Shown here: positions 37,950 through 49,149 of the stretch, piece by piece
Numbering within the stretch: the first letter of the stretch is position 1
Layout of the letters: the number at the start of each line of letters is the position of its first letter
NCBI RefSeq assembly: GCF_963678635.1
Contig: NC_087063.1
Span: 36,554,540 to 36,618,539, forward strand
Source of the DNA: Symsagittifera roscoffensis
Taxonomy: Eukaryota > Xenacoelomorpha > Acoela > Convolutidae
Length of the DNA stretch: 64,000 nucleotides
Direction of reading: 5' to 3'
Program-made: the position numbers and the translations under genes
The notes under the pieces: generated by a model
The model's input: only the letters and a program-made list of their open reading frames with translations
What the model was told of the DNA's origin: nothing
Databases searched by the model: none

Positions 37950-39004
37950 TTCTTGTGATATCATCTCTCTTCTCAGCTTTTTCTTTTTCCCATTCTTGAT
38001 GTGGCGAATACTCGTGGCGATGGACTTAGCTCATTCTTCTCGGTTCAGCGCTAACTCTTCAATGATGTCCGGGTCCTTGCCACTGTCCAGCAGGTTGGTT
38101 TCCAGAGTGATTTTGTTTTGTCTTCTCCGGTTGTGCCATTTTTGAAGTGCTTCGGTGGCCATCCTAAGACGACTTGTTTGGTCATCTTTAAAAAGTTCAT
38201 TCGGAGAATATGACTAAATCCGTATGAGGCATTTTTCTTTCTTCCTTTTCGCTGTAAGCTTTCTACTTCAAGCTTATTCTCATCAAACACATGGTTTGTT
38301 TTTGCATCTCTAATAAGGGGGCTGTTTTTGTGCTCCAGATGTAGTCATATTTTTGAGCAGTTTCCTTCTGTTTCTCATCTTAGTTTCTAGCCTTTTCCAT
38401 GGTCAATGGCACAGTCGAAGAAAGTTGTGGTTTCCGCTGATGCCTCTATGATCTTAGTTTGTGTTGGTTTCGTTAGCTTCGAGAGATTTAGCATTTTTCA
38501 TGTAATAGAGACGGCCTGTTGCATGCTAACTCGTCTTCGTTCTGCTCTCCAAAGAAAAGGTGTTCTTCCCTATCTGGGTGACAATTTTCGTCGAACTTCG
38601 CTAGACTGTCGGTGACAATGTCTCTCCTGTTTCCTAGTTCTTGCTCTTTTCCGTTTGTTGTCATCAACAAAAAAATATCTGTGCTCGTTTTTTTTTCATT
38701 GCGATGCTCCCACTGGCTCTCTTCAGGTCTTGTGGGGGAAAAGAACAGCCTGGACTCCATAGCCATTTGATTCCAGAGAGAAAGTTGTTTCGATGCATTC
38801 GTCTCTCTGTACCTGTTCTCATCGCGGTACTATGGTAAATATTAAATAGTACGGGAGATGTGCTACAAACTTCTCTTTCATCCGTTTTTTGTAGCGCGTG
38901 GCTCGTCCGATGAAAGCGATGTGTTCCCGAGCGAGAGCTCTCGGGAATCCCATTGCTTTTTTTGTTCTCCGATAATGGATTCGGCAGTTTGTTTCTGCAG
39001 ACAA
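37950..39004 (-). pseudogene. Probable LINE C-terminal relic, heavily decayed
   Basis: The minus strand at 38290-38051 encodes FSHILRMNFLKMTKQVVLGW followed by WKPTCWTVARTRTSLKS, and just beyond it KDPDIIEELALNREE. The first part resembles the GHVLRM...P..GW...RGRP..TW end of RTE-like LINE proteins. Upstream minus-strand pieces (REHIAFIGRATRYKKRMK near 38920) may belong to the same relic. The frames are interrupted. The plus-strand frame at 37723-38145 is a shadow of this. Confidence 0.4.
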
Positions 39005-39529
39005 GTCTGCAGTTTACGCTTGCCACATCTTGAATGTCCCGAATCCATAGGCAAACATCCATAAATTTTGTCTGATATAATATCATCACGTCATCAGCTG
39101 CTACATAACTAATGAATCTCTAGTTCTTTCTCAGCTATACTCAAATTGTCATTTTAAGTGGTAATTAATTATCATCAGCATATTGGTAAGTTTTGTACGT
39201 AGCGCTGCATAAACTTAGCATACTAGGAGAATCAAACCTAACTGAATCAAACCTACCTTTACTATTAAAACACATTCATAGGATGAATATACATTTCAAA
39301 AGAATCGTGAAATTAACGAACGGTAAAAAAAAGTTTGTAATTAGTAAGAATTTATTCCGTTTAAGTTCAACTTTATTTTAAATCTTTAGGTAAGTTTTAA
39401 TTTTTAAATAATCAATTTTCCTGTAGCGCTTTTTACATTCTCTTCTGCCTATTTACTTTTTTCCCTAATTCTTTTTTATTATAACTATGTTGGATTTAAC
39501 CCAGTAAGGCCCTGAGCCCTTCTTCACCG

Positions 39530-39612
39530 TTTTGGTTTTGGCGGATGGCGCTAGGAATTGAATCCACGATCACTAGGTCTCAATCGCATATTTTACTTCT
39601 GAGCCACGGGTT
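39530..39612 (-). mobile_element. tRNA-derived SINE-like sequence
   Basis: Reverse complement reads CCCGTGGCTCAGAAGT (A-box like), GAGACCTAGTGATCG and GGATTCAATTCCTAGCGCC (B-box like). A related copy in the opposite orientation is at 44610-44790, sharing TGGCTCAG, GAGAC(C)TAG and AATCCTAG/ATTCCTAG. The stems pair poorly, so a functional tRNA is unlikely. Confidence 0.5.
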
Positions 39613-39618
39613 CTTTTG

Positions 39619-39621
<3 letters not shown>

Positions 39622-39664
<43 letters not shown>
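39622..39664. repeat. (TA)n microsatellite
   Basis: About 21 uninterrupted TA repeats, next to the SINE-like sequence on its 5' side. Confidence 0.98.
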
Positions 39665-39666
<2 letters not shown>

Positions 39667-40149
39667 ATTAGTTATGAATTTTTTAAACTGTATGAATTTT
39701 AATTCAAATGTTATAAAATGTAGTTTTTTCTTCAAAGATAAACACGATGAATCTGGTGGCAATAAGCCAGTTGCTTTGATTGTATAACAGCTTTATAACT
39801 CTTGAACGCATGGAGCATTTTTCCAGCTTTTTATTTGAAGGGGGTTAGAAACGCAGCTCTTCAAATGATCTCCGAGTATGCACAGAGTGGTTTTCAAAAC
39901 TGAAAAGGTAAAGAAAAGGCGATTTTCCGAATAAAATTTTGTTATCGACATCAATGCAGTTTTTAGTAGTTCGTAAACATGAAGCTCATAGATTGACAGA
40001 ATTTTGTGTTTTTCAAAAAGATCTCGAGAGTTGTCGCGGCGTTTCCGAAAACAAACGAACTTGATACTTTTTTGATTTTTTTTCGAAAACAAACGAACTT
40101 GATACTTTTTTTGAAAAATAGTTTTGAGAAACGGGTAACTACAACAGCC

Positions 40150-40340
40150 GGCTCTTTTTCCTTCCCCCCCCCCCACCTGCAATTTTTTACCAGTGAAGTT
40201 AGTGTTCACGTTGTCCGATCATTATGATAACTGACATGCGGACTAATTGGGATGTGCCAAACACATTTGGTCTTCATATTTAACCTTGTAAAACCACTCG
40301 TTAAATTGATGGCCGTGAGAGGGGGTAAGGAAAAAGAGCC
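40150..40340. mobile_element. MITE with GGCTCTTTTTCC ends and 8-bp target duplication
   Basis: 191 bases. Left end GGCTCTTTTTCCTTCCCCCC, right end GGGGGTAAGGAAAAAGAGCC. CAACAGCC flanks both sides (40142-40149 and 40341-40348), an exact 8-bp duplication. Eight-base duplications are typical of hAT-superfamily transposition. Non-coding. Inside are TTTGGTCTTCATATTTAACC and AAAACCACTCGTTA, shared with the copy at 40763. Confidence 0.85.
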
Positions 40341-40762
40341 CAACAGCCTTATACAAGAACACCGTATTGAATCAATGGCGTAATATTGGATTTATAATAA
40401 CAGATGAGCTGATTTTCGGTAACAAAATGGCGTAGTGTACAAACCATTCCACTTTGAGTTGCTAGTTTTTTCGAAGCATGTTGAATTTGTGGTTGAAATA
40501 ATAATTGGGCATGTAAAAGAAACTTTTTTTCTTGTTTTTGCTAAATAATATTTTTACTTCATCTTATTCCTTAGAAAAGTCTGTCAGTTGTCTGTATTGA
40601 TAATTGTGTAGAAGCAAATAAAGTCTTTTACTACTGCTACTACTACTCATCCCTAAATAATTGCAAAACAACTGATAATTAAATCGTGTGTTGACAGTTT
40701 TCATATCTTCGCATTCTCGTTCATTGAAAAACTTATATTCGCATCACTCAATAAAAAAGATC

Positions 40763-40970
40763 GGCTCTTTTTCCTTTCCCCCCCCCCCCCCACCTGCAAA
40801 ATTTTACATGTAAATTTGTTGACTACATTGTCCGATTGTTATGAAAATTTACATAAAGACTAATAAGGCTACGACAAACATATTTGGTCTTCATACTCAA
40901 CCTCGTAAAACCACTCGTTACACTAATATATTGAAGCTCGTGTGAGGTGGGGGGAAAAGGAAAAAGAGCC
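40763..40970. mobile_element. MITE with GGCTCTTTTTCC ends, second copy
   Basis: 208 bases, same family as 40150-40340, with GGCTCTTTTTCCTTTCCCCC at the left and GGGGGGAAAAGGAAAAAGAGCC-type right end. The flanks AAAAGATC and AAAAAATC form an 8-base duplication with one mismatch. Confidence 0.8.
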
Positions 40971-41403
40971 AAAAAATCTTCTAAAAAATGCCAAAAAAAT
41001 TTTGACATGAAGTTTTTATTATGCCAATCAGCAACGCAAATCAGCTGTTTGGGTTGCTCAGCCAAAAAGTCAGTGATTCATGGGCCACCACGATCTGTAA
41101 CCGTTTCGTGCGTGAGATGCATTAATTATCCGGCCGAAATGCACCAAAAGTTTTAAGTTTGAGGGGGGATGGGGTTATATGGGATATTTAATTCCCATTG
41201 AATTTAAATGATGTCATTCATGAGTTTTGTCGTTTTGATGATTTTGCGACTGAATGTGACTTCGATTTGAGAAATTACTCATTTTTGACTTTTTGTTCCG
41301 TCCCGCATTTGTTGGAAATCTGATTTCCGAGACTAAGCTGAGCTTAAAAAGCCTCGTGAACAAAGTCTTACTTGTTGGAAAACACATTTTGGATTGCGTG
41401 TTG

Positions 41404-41590
41404 TTGCTTTTCTACTGATATGATCCTAACTTATTTAAAACATCGCCTGTTTTGTCCGTAAAACTGGTGGTTTGGCTGTGGATTACATGATTTCGTTTTA
41501 TTACTTTTCTCCTGATATGATCCTTACATATTTTATACATCACGCATTTTGTCGTCAAACTGGTAGTTAGGCTTTCGATTATATGTAGTA
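41404..41590. repeat. Diverged 97-bp tandem duplication upstream of the 41626 gene
   Basis: TTGCTTTTCTACTGATATGA (41404) is repeated as TTACTTTTCTCCTGATATGA (41501), and the following text (ATCCT(A/T)AC, GTAAAACTGGTGG / GTCAAACTGGTAG) also pairs. It ends about 35 bases before the first ATG, so it is in the putative promoter or 5' UTR. Confidence 0.75.
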
Positions 41591-41625
41591 TCGTTATCGA
41601 AGTATCGGAGAGCTCTGTGGAATCA

Positions 41626-42451
41626 ATGAAAATGACTGGGCTTCTGGATGTGTTTTACGGACATCTTCCAGCTAACGGTATTGTTACCATGATAGGCTCG
41701 TTAATTACAGTAATGATTGTCGCTAACTTGTCCAAAAGGCTCTTCGGTGCCATTAGAGCAGGGAAGCCTATTTTGCGCGTTCGTACAAAGACAGAACAAT
41801 GGACCCGCATGGTAGGGGAAAGGCTACAGTTTCTATGGTCTCCTGTTACATCGGAGACTCCCGTGGGTTTGAGGGATACCCAGTCAGAGATCAGAATGGC
41901 TCATGCGGATTACAGTGTCCATAACCAAAGTGGATCTGAAGAAGTTGCGCCGCTGTCAATGGAGCCAAGACTCTACCCTAATCTCCCTTGGCAACTAGAG
42001 ATGCGGCTCAGGGAGATTGCTGAGTCACGGCGCCAAATGGATCGGCTGAAACGCAGAGCGAGGGGAGAGCCGACGTCATCAGATGTTTCTGACGAGTCGA
42101 CCACGCCGCAGTTGATTGACAGAGGCTATGCGGAAGAACGTGAAAGACGACGCCAGTTGGTTCAACAAAGCGTAGAGCTCGGCGGCGACGGTGACAGCTC
42201 CATAACACCTCAGCCGTCGATCAATTCAACTGCTCTGTTAGCTTATAGTCGTGATAATAGAGCTAATCAAACGGACACCTATGCATCTGAGGAGGAGGAA
42301 GAGATGGAGATGGAGATACATTCTACAAACGAAAGGTTGATGACGCCGCCAAATCCTCATCAGAATTACCGGATGATGCAATGTGGCCTGCAACAGAATC
42401 AGCAGCAGCAGCAGCTATTTCAGCCCGGCAATGTGGGTTTCAGTTTTGGAG
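41626..42451 (+). CDS. Uncharacterised single-span membrane protein, exon 1
   Basis: First exon of a three-exon gene whose product I do not recognise. ATG at 41626, or 41632 which has A at -3. The frame is open upstream without an ATG, so a further 5' exon is possible. An N-terminal hydrophobic segment (GIVTMIGSLITVMIVANL, about residues 17-34) is followed by a basic stretch, suggesting a signal-anchor. Then comes a charged region with ELEMRLREIAESRRQ-like helix-forming text and QMDRLKRRARGE, an acidic run EEEEEMEMEI, and NQQQQQ near the end. Donor GGAG|GTAATA at 42452, phase 1. Richer in G+C than its surroundings. With the next two exons the product is about 506 residues. Confidence 0.7.
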
Positions 42452-42524
42452 GTAATAATAAGAATAAGGTTTAGAGGTAATAACTTAGATAAAATATATT
42501 ATAACGGGATTTTACCTGTTGTAG

Positions 42525-42956
42525 CAGCCTCAGACTCCAGGGGTGGCCTTCCGCGTAGTTTTTCCCAAGTCGGGCATTTGATTGATACTCGCAACCATAT
42601 GCCCTCTGTTCCTGACATGCCAAATGCGACCTACGAAGACGGCCGCCTATTTCAGAACTCGCAGAATGATACGGCACATCAAATGCACATGCTACAACAA
42701 GAACAACATATGGCACAACTTCAGTACCACAACGAGCAAGGTTACCACAATGATAGAGCCGAGGAAAACAATTATTATGAGGATACGCGCAACCCCATCC
42801 AGCAGTACTCGGAGGAGCTGCACGAGCCTCAAATTTATCAAACAGAAGAGCATCAGCATAATTCAACTTATGATTTGGATCAAAATCAGATGCTCGAGGA
42901 AAACAGGGGCATTAACGGACTTGCAGGAGACGTTGAAAACAGTCAAGTCTTGGCAG
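42525..42956 (+). CDS. Uncharacterised membrane protein, exon 2 (Q/N/H-rich)
   Basis: The acceptor region TTGTAGCAGCCTCAG offers three AGs (exon start 42525, 42528 or 42534), all in the same phase, so alternative use would add or drop one to three residues. It encodes a hydrophilic low-complexity segment with MHMLQQEQHMAQLQYHNEQG and YEDTRNPIQQYSEE. It leaves in phase 1 at GCAG|GTCGGC, a weak donor. If this donor is not used, the frame stops at 42997. The upstream intron is only 73-82 nt. Confidence 0.65.
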
Positions 42957-43162
42957 GTCGGCTCTCTTTCCTCCCTGAACGCATTAAGAGTCGATGAAAG
43001 CTCTTCCCCCTTTTGATTTTTTTGAAATTCAGTTGGTGAAAGTCTCTGAAAATGACTTTTTATAAGATAAACTGCTTCAAAACGTGTCAGAGTGCAGAAG
43101 TGAACAAATTTTTGCAACATTTACATGCAAATTGCCGTGTGAACAATTTTATATCAGTTTTT

Positions 43163-43374
43163 GACTCTTTTCCAGTCCCCCCTTTCAAAATACCGAGTTT
43201 TATGTTTGTTCTACGTGTTATTACGGCTAAATGCGTGATGTTTCGCTGTAACGTATGAAAAACAAATCTGTTCAGAATTGTCCATTTGGTCACCACGCCA
43301 AATTTCATTGCATGATGACAACGGTAAAAAGACTTTTCAAAGCTGAATTTGAAAGGGGGAACTGGAAAAGAGCC
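43163..43374. mobile_element. MITE, GRCTCTTTTCC subfamily, perfect 8-bp target duplication
   Basis: 212 bases. Left end GACTCTTTTCCAGTCCCCCC, right end GGGGGAACTGGAAAAGAGCC. CAGTTTTT stands immediately on both sides (43155-43162 and 43375-43382). Internal text AAATGCGTGATGTTTCG and GAATTGTCCATTTGGTCACC is shared with the copy at 43980. Confidence 0.9.
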
Positions 43375-43979
43375 CAGTTTTTTTGTAATTTTATCAATTG
43401 TCATATAACAGTCCTAAAGCATATAACAGTCTTAAAGCTCTGAGAAATCCTAGAACAAGTCATGATTGGCACTTTCTAAAGCTCTTTTCCAAGAAAGTTC
43501 GTTTTCTACAAAGACTGTTTTTTTCGAAATTCGAAAGTTTTCTTCTTTAATTGCGTTTATTGACTCTTTTCCAACTGTCTGTTGGCTATGTTAGAATCTG
43601 CGAGTTTTCACTTGTAGAATTTTGCCTATCATCTCATCTTAATGAAATTATGAAAATTGACATACATTCTCATTAGATTACTCCAAATATGTTTGGGCTT
43701 CATAATATAGAAGCGGAACGCAAACTCTTAAACATGTTTGCATTGGTTCCAGGAGCATCGCATTTTATAATCTCATATAATGGTATCTCTTTTTTCCAAG
43801 CGACGTTGCAAATAAAAGTGCTCATTAAGTTGGTCGAGTTTTTGCAGCATTATGTTTGGCTTTTTTGCTGCATAGCATTATATCTTTGTATCATCTGGTG
43901 TATTGGCGACTTGTTCCTGTTTGATAAAAACAGGTATTATGAAAATGTATGGATTTGCTTTTTTAAGATTCGATGAACG

Positions 43980-44202
43980 AGCTCTTTTCCACTTCCCCCC
44001 CCCCCACCTTTCAAAATATCGAGTTTTATGTTTGTTTTTTGTACTATTACGGCTAAATGCGTGATGTTACGAATTAAAGTATGAAGAACAAATCTGTTCA
44101 CTGTTGTCGATTTGTTCACCACGCCGAATTTCATTGCATTATGACAAGGTTAAATAAGCTTTTCAAAATTGAATTTAAAAGGGGGGAAACTGGAAAAGAG
44201 CC
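43980..44202. mobile_element. MITE, same subfamily, perfect 8-bp target duplication
   Basis: 223 bases. Left end AGCTCTTTTCCACTTCCCCC, right end GGGGGGAAACTGGAAAAGAGCC-type. GATGAACG flanks both sides exactly (43972-43979 and 44203-44210). Confidence 0.9.
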
Positions 44203-44609
44203 GATGAACGTAGTGAAGATGCTTATATAGGTTGCGGTGTTTTTTTTGTTTTTTTTATTCAGGAAAATCCTTAAAATGCTGGAATAACTAACGATGTGCG
44301 TTCATTCATATTCATGCATTAATGAAAGCACTTTGGTATATGTAAACTTTGACCACAATTTAATTTCATCTAAAAGTTGGCTCTCTCCAAATACGAAAGT
44401 GGAAAAAACGTGAAAGGCTTCTAGTTTCGAAATTGATTTTTAATCTAGCAGGTGGCGTAGTGTATTAGTACGAGCCTTCATTTTTTCTGAGCTAACTCGC
44501 AAAAAAGTGTCCATTTAAAGTGTTCACTTGTCAAGATCTGTAGCATTGGAAATTTCATAGCATCTGTTATCTGTTTCATTTGTGGCTAGTGTTTGCTATT
44601 AAGTAAGCG

Positions 44610-44800
44610 TCCGTGGCTCAGTGGTTGGTGCGTGAGACTAGTAATTTCTAGGTCGCGATCGGTCGGAGATCGAATCCTAGATTTAGACGATTTTGTACTA
44701 ATTCGAGGCTTATTTCTTTTGGTCGTGTTCTCTCTAGTTTTAGCTTCGCTTCTGTGTAATTTTTTAGATTTTCGAGCTGAATAAAAGTTTTGCCTATTGA
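44610..44800 (+). mobile_element. tRNA-derived SINE-like element
   Basis: GCGTCCGTGGCTCAGTGGTT (A-box) and GGTCGGAGATCGAATCC (B-box) are correctly spaced for a tRNA promoter, and the acceptor ends GCGTCCG / TAGACGA pair at five of seven positions. The T-stem is poor. A body with CTTCGCTTCTGTGTAATTTT and a tail GAATAAAAGTTTTGCCTATT follow; the tail text recurs near 36894, 46680 and 49680. More likely a SINE than a working tRNA gene. Confidence 0.6.
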
Positions 44801-45879
44801 TTCAGATTTTTTTCTAATTGGATTAGTTCAATCGATCATTAATTGTTTTTTGAAGTTCTACGAGCTTCAAAGCCCCGATTTTTTTTAATTTTGTAATTCT
44901 AAAATTGAATTTTAAAAAACAAGCCTTTTTTTCTGTTTTTGTGCGTTCATGGACTTTTTTTCAACTATCTGTTGTCTATGTTTATTTTTTTGAGACGGTT
45001 TTGAATTTCTTTGAGAACTACTACAGCGTTTTTCAACAAATGGCTTGAAACGAAATATCGGCTAATGACCAGTGTGCCTAGATATTCCGCAAGTCTCTTT
45101 GCCTCTGTTTTCTACCCCCCCCCCAACATTTATACTTCGTTTTTGAAAAACTACGTTATTGCCTATTGAAGATTTTTTCATAGGTAAATTGCCTGCCAAA
45201 TCTGAGGTTAAGGGTTTAATCGGAAAAACAGTTGTTAGGAATGCAACTATGCCCTAGTTTTTGGATTTAGAAAAACTAGGGCATAGTTATTGGATTTAGA
45301 AAAAGTCAATAATTTGGAGTTTTGATGAGTTTCCTCAAAAATTACCCGGTCAAATCTAAGATTGAGGTTTCAATCGAAAAAGACATGCACTGGAAAATTT
45401 CTCTGTATAATTTTTTGTAGAACAACAAAGTTGGCTTCAGTAGAAATTTTTTCTCTCGAAAAATTTGGAGCGAGACCTGAGATTAAGGATGCTGCATAAA
45501 CGAGTTTTTCCGTTTTTTGTTTTTATTCTGAAAGAAGAAATTGTTCAAATGGAGATGTTTTAATATCCCGTCAAAAAGCGTGTTCTTCATAGATTTGATG
45601 GGAATCAGGGAATTGTTAAATGTCCAATTTTTGACATTTTGAAATTTACGTCAGTAACTTAGTTTTTGATTTTATCAAACAGCTTTACCGGGGCCCCTAG
45701 TGTTTGTCAGTTTTACCTTTTCTATATTTTTTCACTTTTGACCCTTTTAGCACTATCTGTTATCTAAGCTTGTGTTTGCGAAGTGCAGAATCTGCTCTGT
45801 ATAACTTTGTAACTTAACTCGTTGTGCCATACATTTTTGCTTATGGGTAGTTGAGAAAAAAGAGCCCTCAACCATGCAG

Positions 45880-46142
45880 GTCACTCGATGATTCAAAGAA
45901 AGTCACAACCTCGCATTCAAGACCGGATATCAAGATTGGATACAAATTCACATGCCTCAATCGGGGAGCCGACGCGAAGACTGGAGTTTATTGAGGAACA
46001 ACCGTTGAGCAACAGTACGAGAAGAGGGCATGCTACAGGAAACGCCAGACGAGGTGCAAGTGAAAACCAGTTCAGCGCCAGAAGAACGAGCATTAGAACC
46101 CGAAGATCTCCTTTGGACTATAATACTTTCGTTTATTACTAG
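45880..46142 (+). CDS. Uncharacterised membrane protein, exon 3 (basic C-terminus)
   Basis: Follows acceptor CAACCATGCAG, phase 1, and joins in frame with exon 2 (GG|T). It encodes HSMIQRKSQPRIQDRISRL and a strongly basic Arg/Ser-rich tail ending SPLDYNTFVYY, then TAG. It stands out from its AT-rich surroundings by base composition. The acceptor has a poor pyrimidine tract, so the join is inferred from phase and composition. The alternative is a separate small gene starting at ATG 45888. Confidence 0.5.
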
Positions 46143-46414
46143 ATAAATTAGCGAAATGATCAAATTGATATTTACAAAGTGGTTTTGATTGATCAGAGGC
46201 ACAGTCTTGGCCGTGAAAACTTAGTTATGATTGGTGAGAGGCTCAGCTAAAATTACAGTGTTTTTCATGCCTTTTATAGAGGAAGCAATTAAGACGAAAT
46301 CTAACAATGTCGGGCTATTTTCAATCGACTGTTCTATTTTCAAATCGTAACTGCAAGATATTTTAAGATTTGCCGTCTGCTTCCTTTTGTTCTTATTTGT
46401 AAGATTCGATGAGC

Positions 46415-46620
46415 TTGTTCACTCTTATATACGTCGTGATGATTTTTTTTCGTTTTTCAGGAAAAGTTTTTTATTTGTTCAGGCTCAAATTTACTTTTTC
46501 TTGGCTTGATTTTTAATTTCTTTTAAAGTGGAGTTCATTGTTAAAAGGAAGGCAAACTCCACTATCGAACTGGTCACGAAAAACATGATCGACTTCTAAT
46601 TTTGAAAATAAAACTTCAGT
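46415..46620 (+). repeat. Dispersed repeat shared with the Chk2-type gene region
   Basis: TTAAAAGGAAGGCAAACTCC and CACGAAAAACATGATCGACT match, inverted, CCTTCCTTTTAACAATGAA and AGTCGATCACGTTTTTCATG at 18730-18810. A further copy lies at 49442-49640 through the tandem duplication. Confidence 0.65.
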
Positions 46621-48859
46621 TTATCAGATTTCCCAGCGAAATAAAAATTTTGCCTATTGTTCCAGGTTTCTCAAATTGTCCCTAATGCCAAAAATGCCAA
46701 AAGTTAACTGTTCTAGAAAATCGAACAGCTGTAAGGCCATCCGTTTTTCTTCGAAATTCGAAAGTTGTTTTTTTTTTCAAAAAAAACATGGGATTTTTTG
46801 TTTACTTGCGGTCATTGACTGTTTTCCGCATGTCTGTTGACTGTGTTTTTCAATGTTGGGTTGGTGTTATTTTTGCTGCTTGTATCAATGCACTTTTTAT
46901 GGAGGCATGTTATGAGCTGCAGATGATTGGTAACTTTTTTGGTGTCTACAAATGGGGGCACATTTGCCTTTTTTCAGTTTTCCAACTCCTCCTGAAATTG
47001 CAAAATGATGCAAAAGTTGTAGGAATTTTTTAACGTTTCCCGGCTTGTTTCATGGTATATTGTTAGCACTTTTGCTGCATATCATTTTAGTATTGGCAAT
47101 TTTTAGCGGGTGTTGCATTCGCTTTATGGTGACTAGCGTTTGAAAGAAGAAAGTATAGCGCAGTTGGCAGGAAATCAGAGTCAAGAGAGAGTTTGATTGC
47201 GTAGAGGGCTTTTTTGTTTCGACCATTTGAAAAATAGGGAGGAAATTTGCATTTAAGTGTTTTAGTTTTTTCTTTTTTGGTTTTCAACGCAAAATCAGGT
47301 ACCACAAATATTTATCGGAATGGATGGAGTGATATATCATATTAAAGCCCTTTCAGTCGAGATTTGAAGTTTCCAAAAACCTGTCCCAGTATCGAGAAAA
47401 ACTGGTTTGAATTGGAGCGAGCTGTGGAAGCGAGCAGGCCTACAATAGCATATTTTTGCTTAACTTAGGCCGTGAAAACCTATTTTTACTAAAATAAAGT
47501 TGTTTTGTACTTTTTAGCGCCATTTGAAGAGTAAAAAAAATTCAAAACTTCAAAAAAAATTCTGCTAAAATTGAAATTTTTTTTTTTGAAGTTCTGATAA
47601 TTTTTTGTTCTCTTGGTCATTTTTTTTACAAAAGTGTTGTCAAATTTGCTTATTTACTAAAAATGTCGAATATTCCTGAGTAATTCCACGGCTGCTTCAG
47701 GTCCTTTTATTACACCACGCAAAAAAAAAACGAAACTGATTTAAAAAAAAATTGCAGTTCCTTCGACTATGGTAGGAATATTCTGTTTTACCGGCTAGCC
47801 TTGTTTTTAGTTTCAAATAGTATATTTAATGTTTTCTTGGCTTAGTGAAGTGCAGCTTTGCCTCTGTGTGTATGAAAATGGTTTGAACCTCTCAAGAAAC
47901 AGTTAAATAAAGTCCATTTTCAATATGCTTCTTATTGAGAAACGTTAAGATATAGAAAATAAAAAACAGAAAAATATAATGTTTTTAACCGAACAAAAAT
48001 CTACTAAGAAAGTTGATCTAGCTGTCTTGACTGAGTTTTGCGTGTGCGTTCAATTATTAATACCCTTAGCAAAGGGTTTGCAATCAAGTATCGGACTTTG
48101 TAACCGTAAAGACATTTTTTCACAGAACTTTAAATTAGCACATCAAATTTCATTTAATAACTTTGCTCGCGTGGCGTAATAGTGAGGCTCATGCTTGGGG
48201 CGACCGAATATTGGGATTTGGTTTTGGCCAGGAGCTGTACTTTCAGCGATTGATTTTTTCTTTCGAAAGTATTTTTGTCGGACTATCATTTTCCGGTTAC
48301 TCTCCGCAAATTGCACAGAAAAAATAGAATGGGTTTTCTTTTGCTCTGTGCAATTTTACTATAAATCAAAATCATTTTGTTTTGATTCTAAAATTTGTCA
48401 TTTCACCAAACCAAATCCATTTTTTTTATAACTTCAGTTCAATTCTTTTTTTCTCAAAAGCTACTACGTTGTATAAGGTTCCAGCTTATCTTATCTTGGC
48501 TTAGTTGCCTCATATTGCGTCGTTTGAAGTGTGAAAGTAGGCTTTTGTGTGTGTGCTAGAGGTAAGGAGAGCTACAAAATTCAAGTTTCAATAAGTTAGT
48601 CTCTAAATGTTTTACGACAACAAAATTGTGTTCGGCTCAACGAGCTTTGCCTACTGAAAATGTTTGTCGGCTTTTCTACTTTTTTCTTTTGTATGAATGC
48701 TAATTTAATGCTGTCATTATAAATTTCTGGCATGTTTGCTAAAATGAGCGTCATCAGAGGTTTTCGTCTATTTTTCTCTCAGCTTGCTCTCTATGCCCTG
48801 GTTTTGATCTATCGCGAGTGCGTCCCTCTGCCTCCTCTCAGTGTAAAAATATTATTTTT

Positions 48860-49149
48860 TGGATCTTGTTAACTACCCCCCTATTTCGATTTTCAGAAAT
48901 TCAATTTTGGCGGCCACATTTTCAATAGCTTAACACAATTTTCAGAAAATATATACAAATTTAAAATTTTTTCCGTGGGTATTATATAAATAGTGAGTAA
49001 TACAAATACCAAAGCGCAAATGAAAACCCACTTAATTTTTGGCATTTTAAAATGCTTATTTTATACAGAATTGGTTTTCAAAAATAATACATGCATAGGG
49101 GGAAGTAGTTAACAAGGTCCAAAAGGGGGAAAATAGTTAACAAGATTCA
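48860..49149. mobile_element. MITE-like element with GGATCTTGTTAACTA ends
   Basis: Left end TGGATCTTGTTAACTACCCC, right end GGGAAAATAGTTAACAAGATTCA, an inverted pair. An inner copy of the right end (GGAAGTAGTTAACAAGGTCC at 49100) gives a doubled terminus. The element ends about five bases before the junction of the 3.02-kb duplication. Confidence 0.65.

Larger units (their letters stand above)
42957..45879 (+). other. 2.9-kb intron 2 filled with mobile-element pieces
   Basis: Holds two MITEs (43163-43374 and 43980-44202), a SINE-like tRNA head (44610-44790), a copy of the dispersed repeat also seen at 17265-18000 (about 45100-45660, opposite strand) and a small inverted/direct duplication of ACTAGGGCATAGTT near 45250-45290. 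No supported exon. Confidence 0.55.

Noticed and set aside
37723..38145. 140-codon plus-strand frame rich in Phe, Ser and Leu
   Set aside because: It is the antisense shadow of the LINE-like relic on the minus strand and has no recognisable domain.
39793..40209. 138-codon minus-strand frame
   Set aside because: Overlaps the MITE at 40150 and its low-complexity ends; composition is that of non-coding DNA.
44610..44700. Functional tRNA gene
   Set aside because: A- and B-box-like text is present but the T-stem and anticodon stem do not pair properly; better explained as a tRNA-derived SINE.
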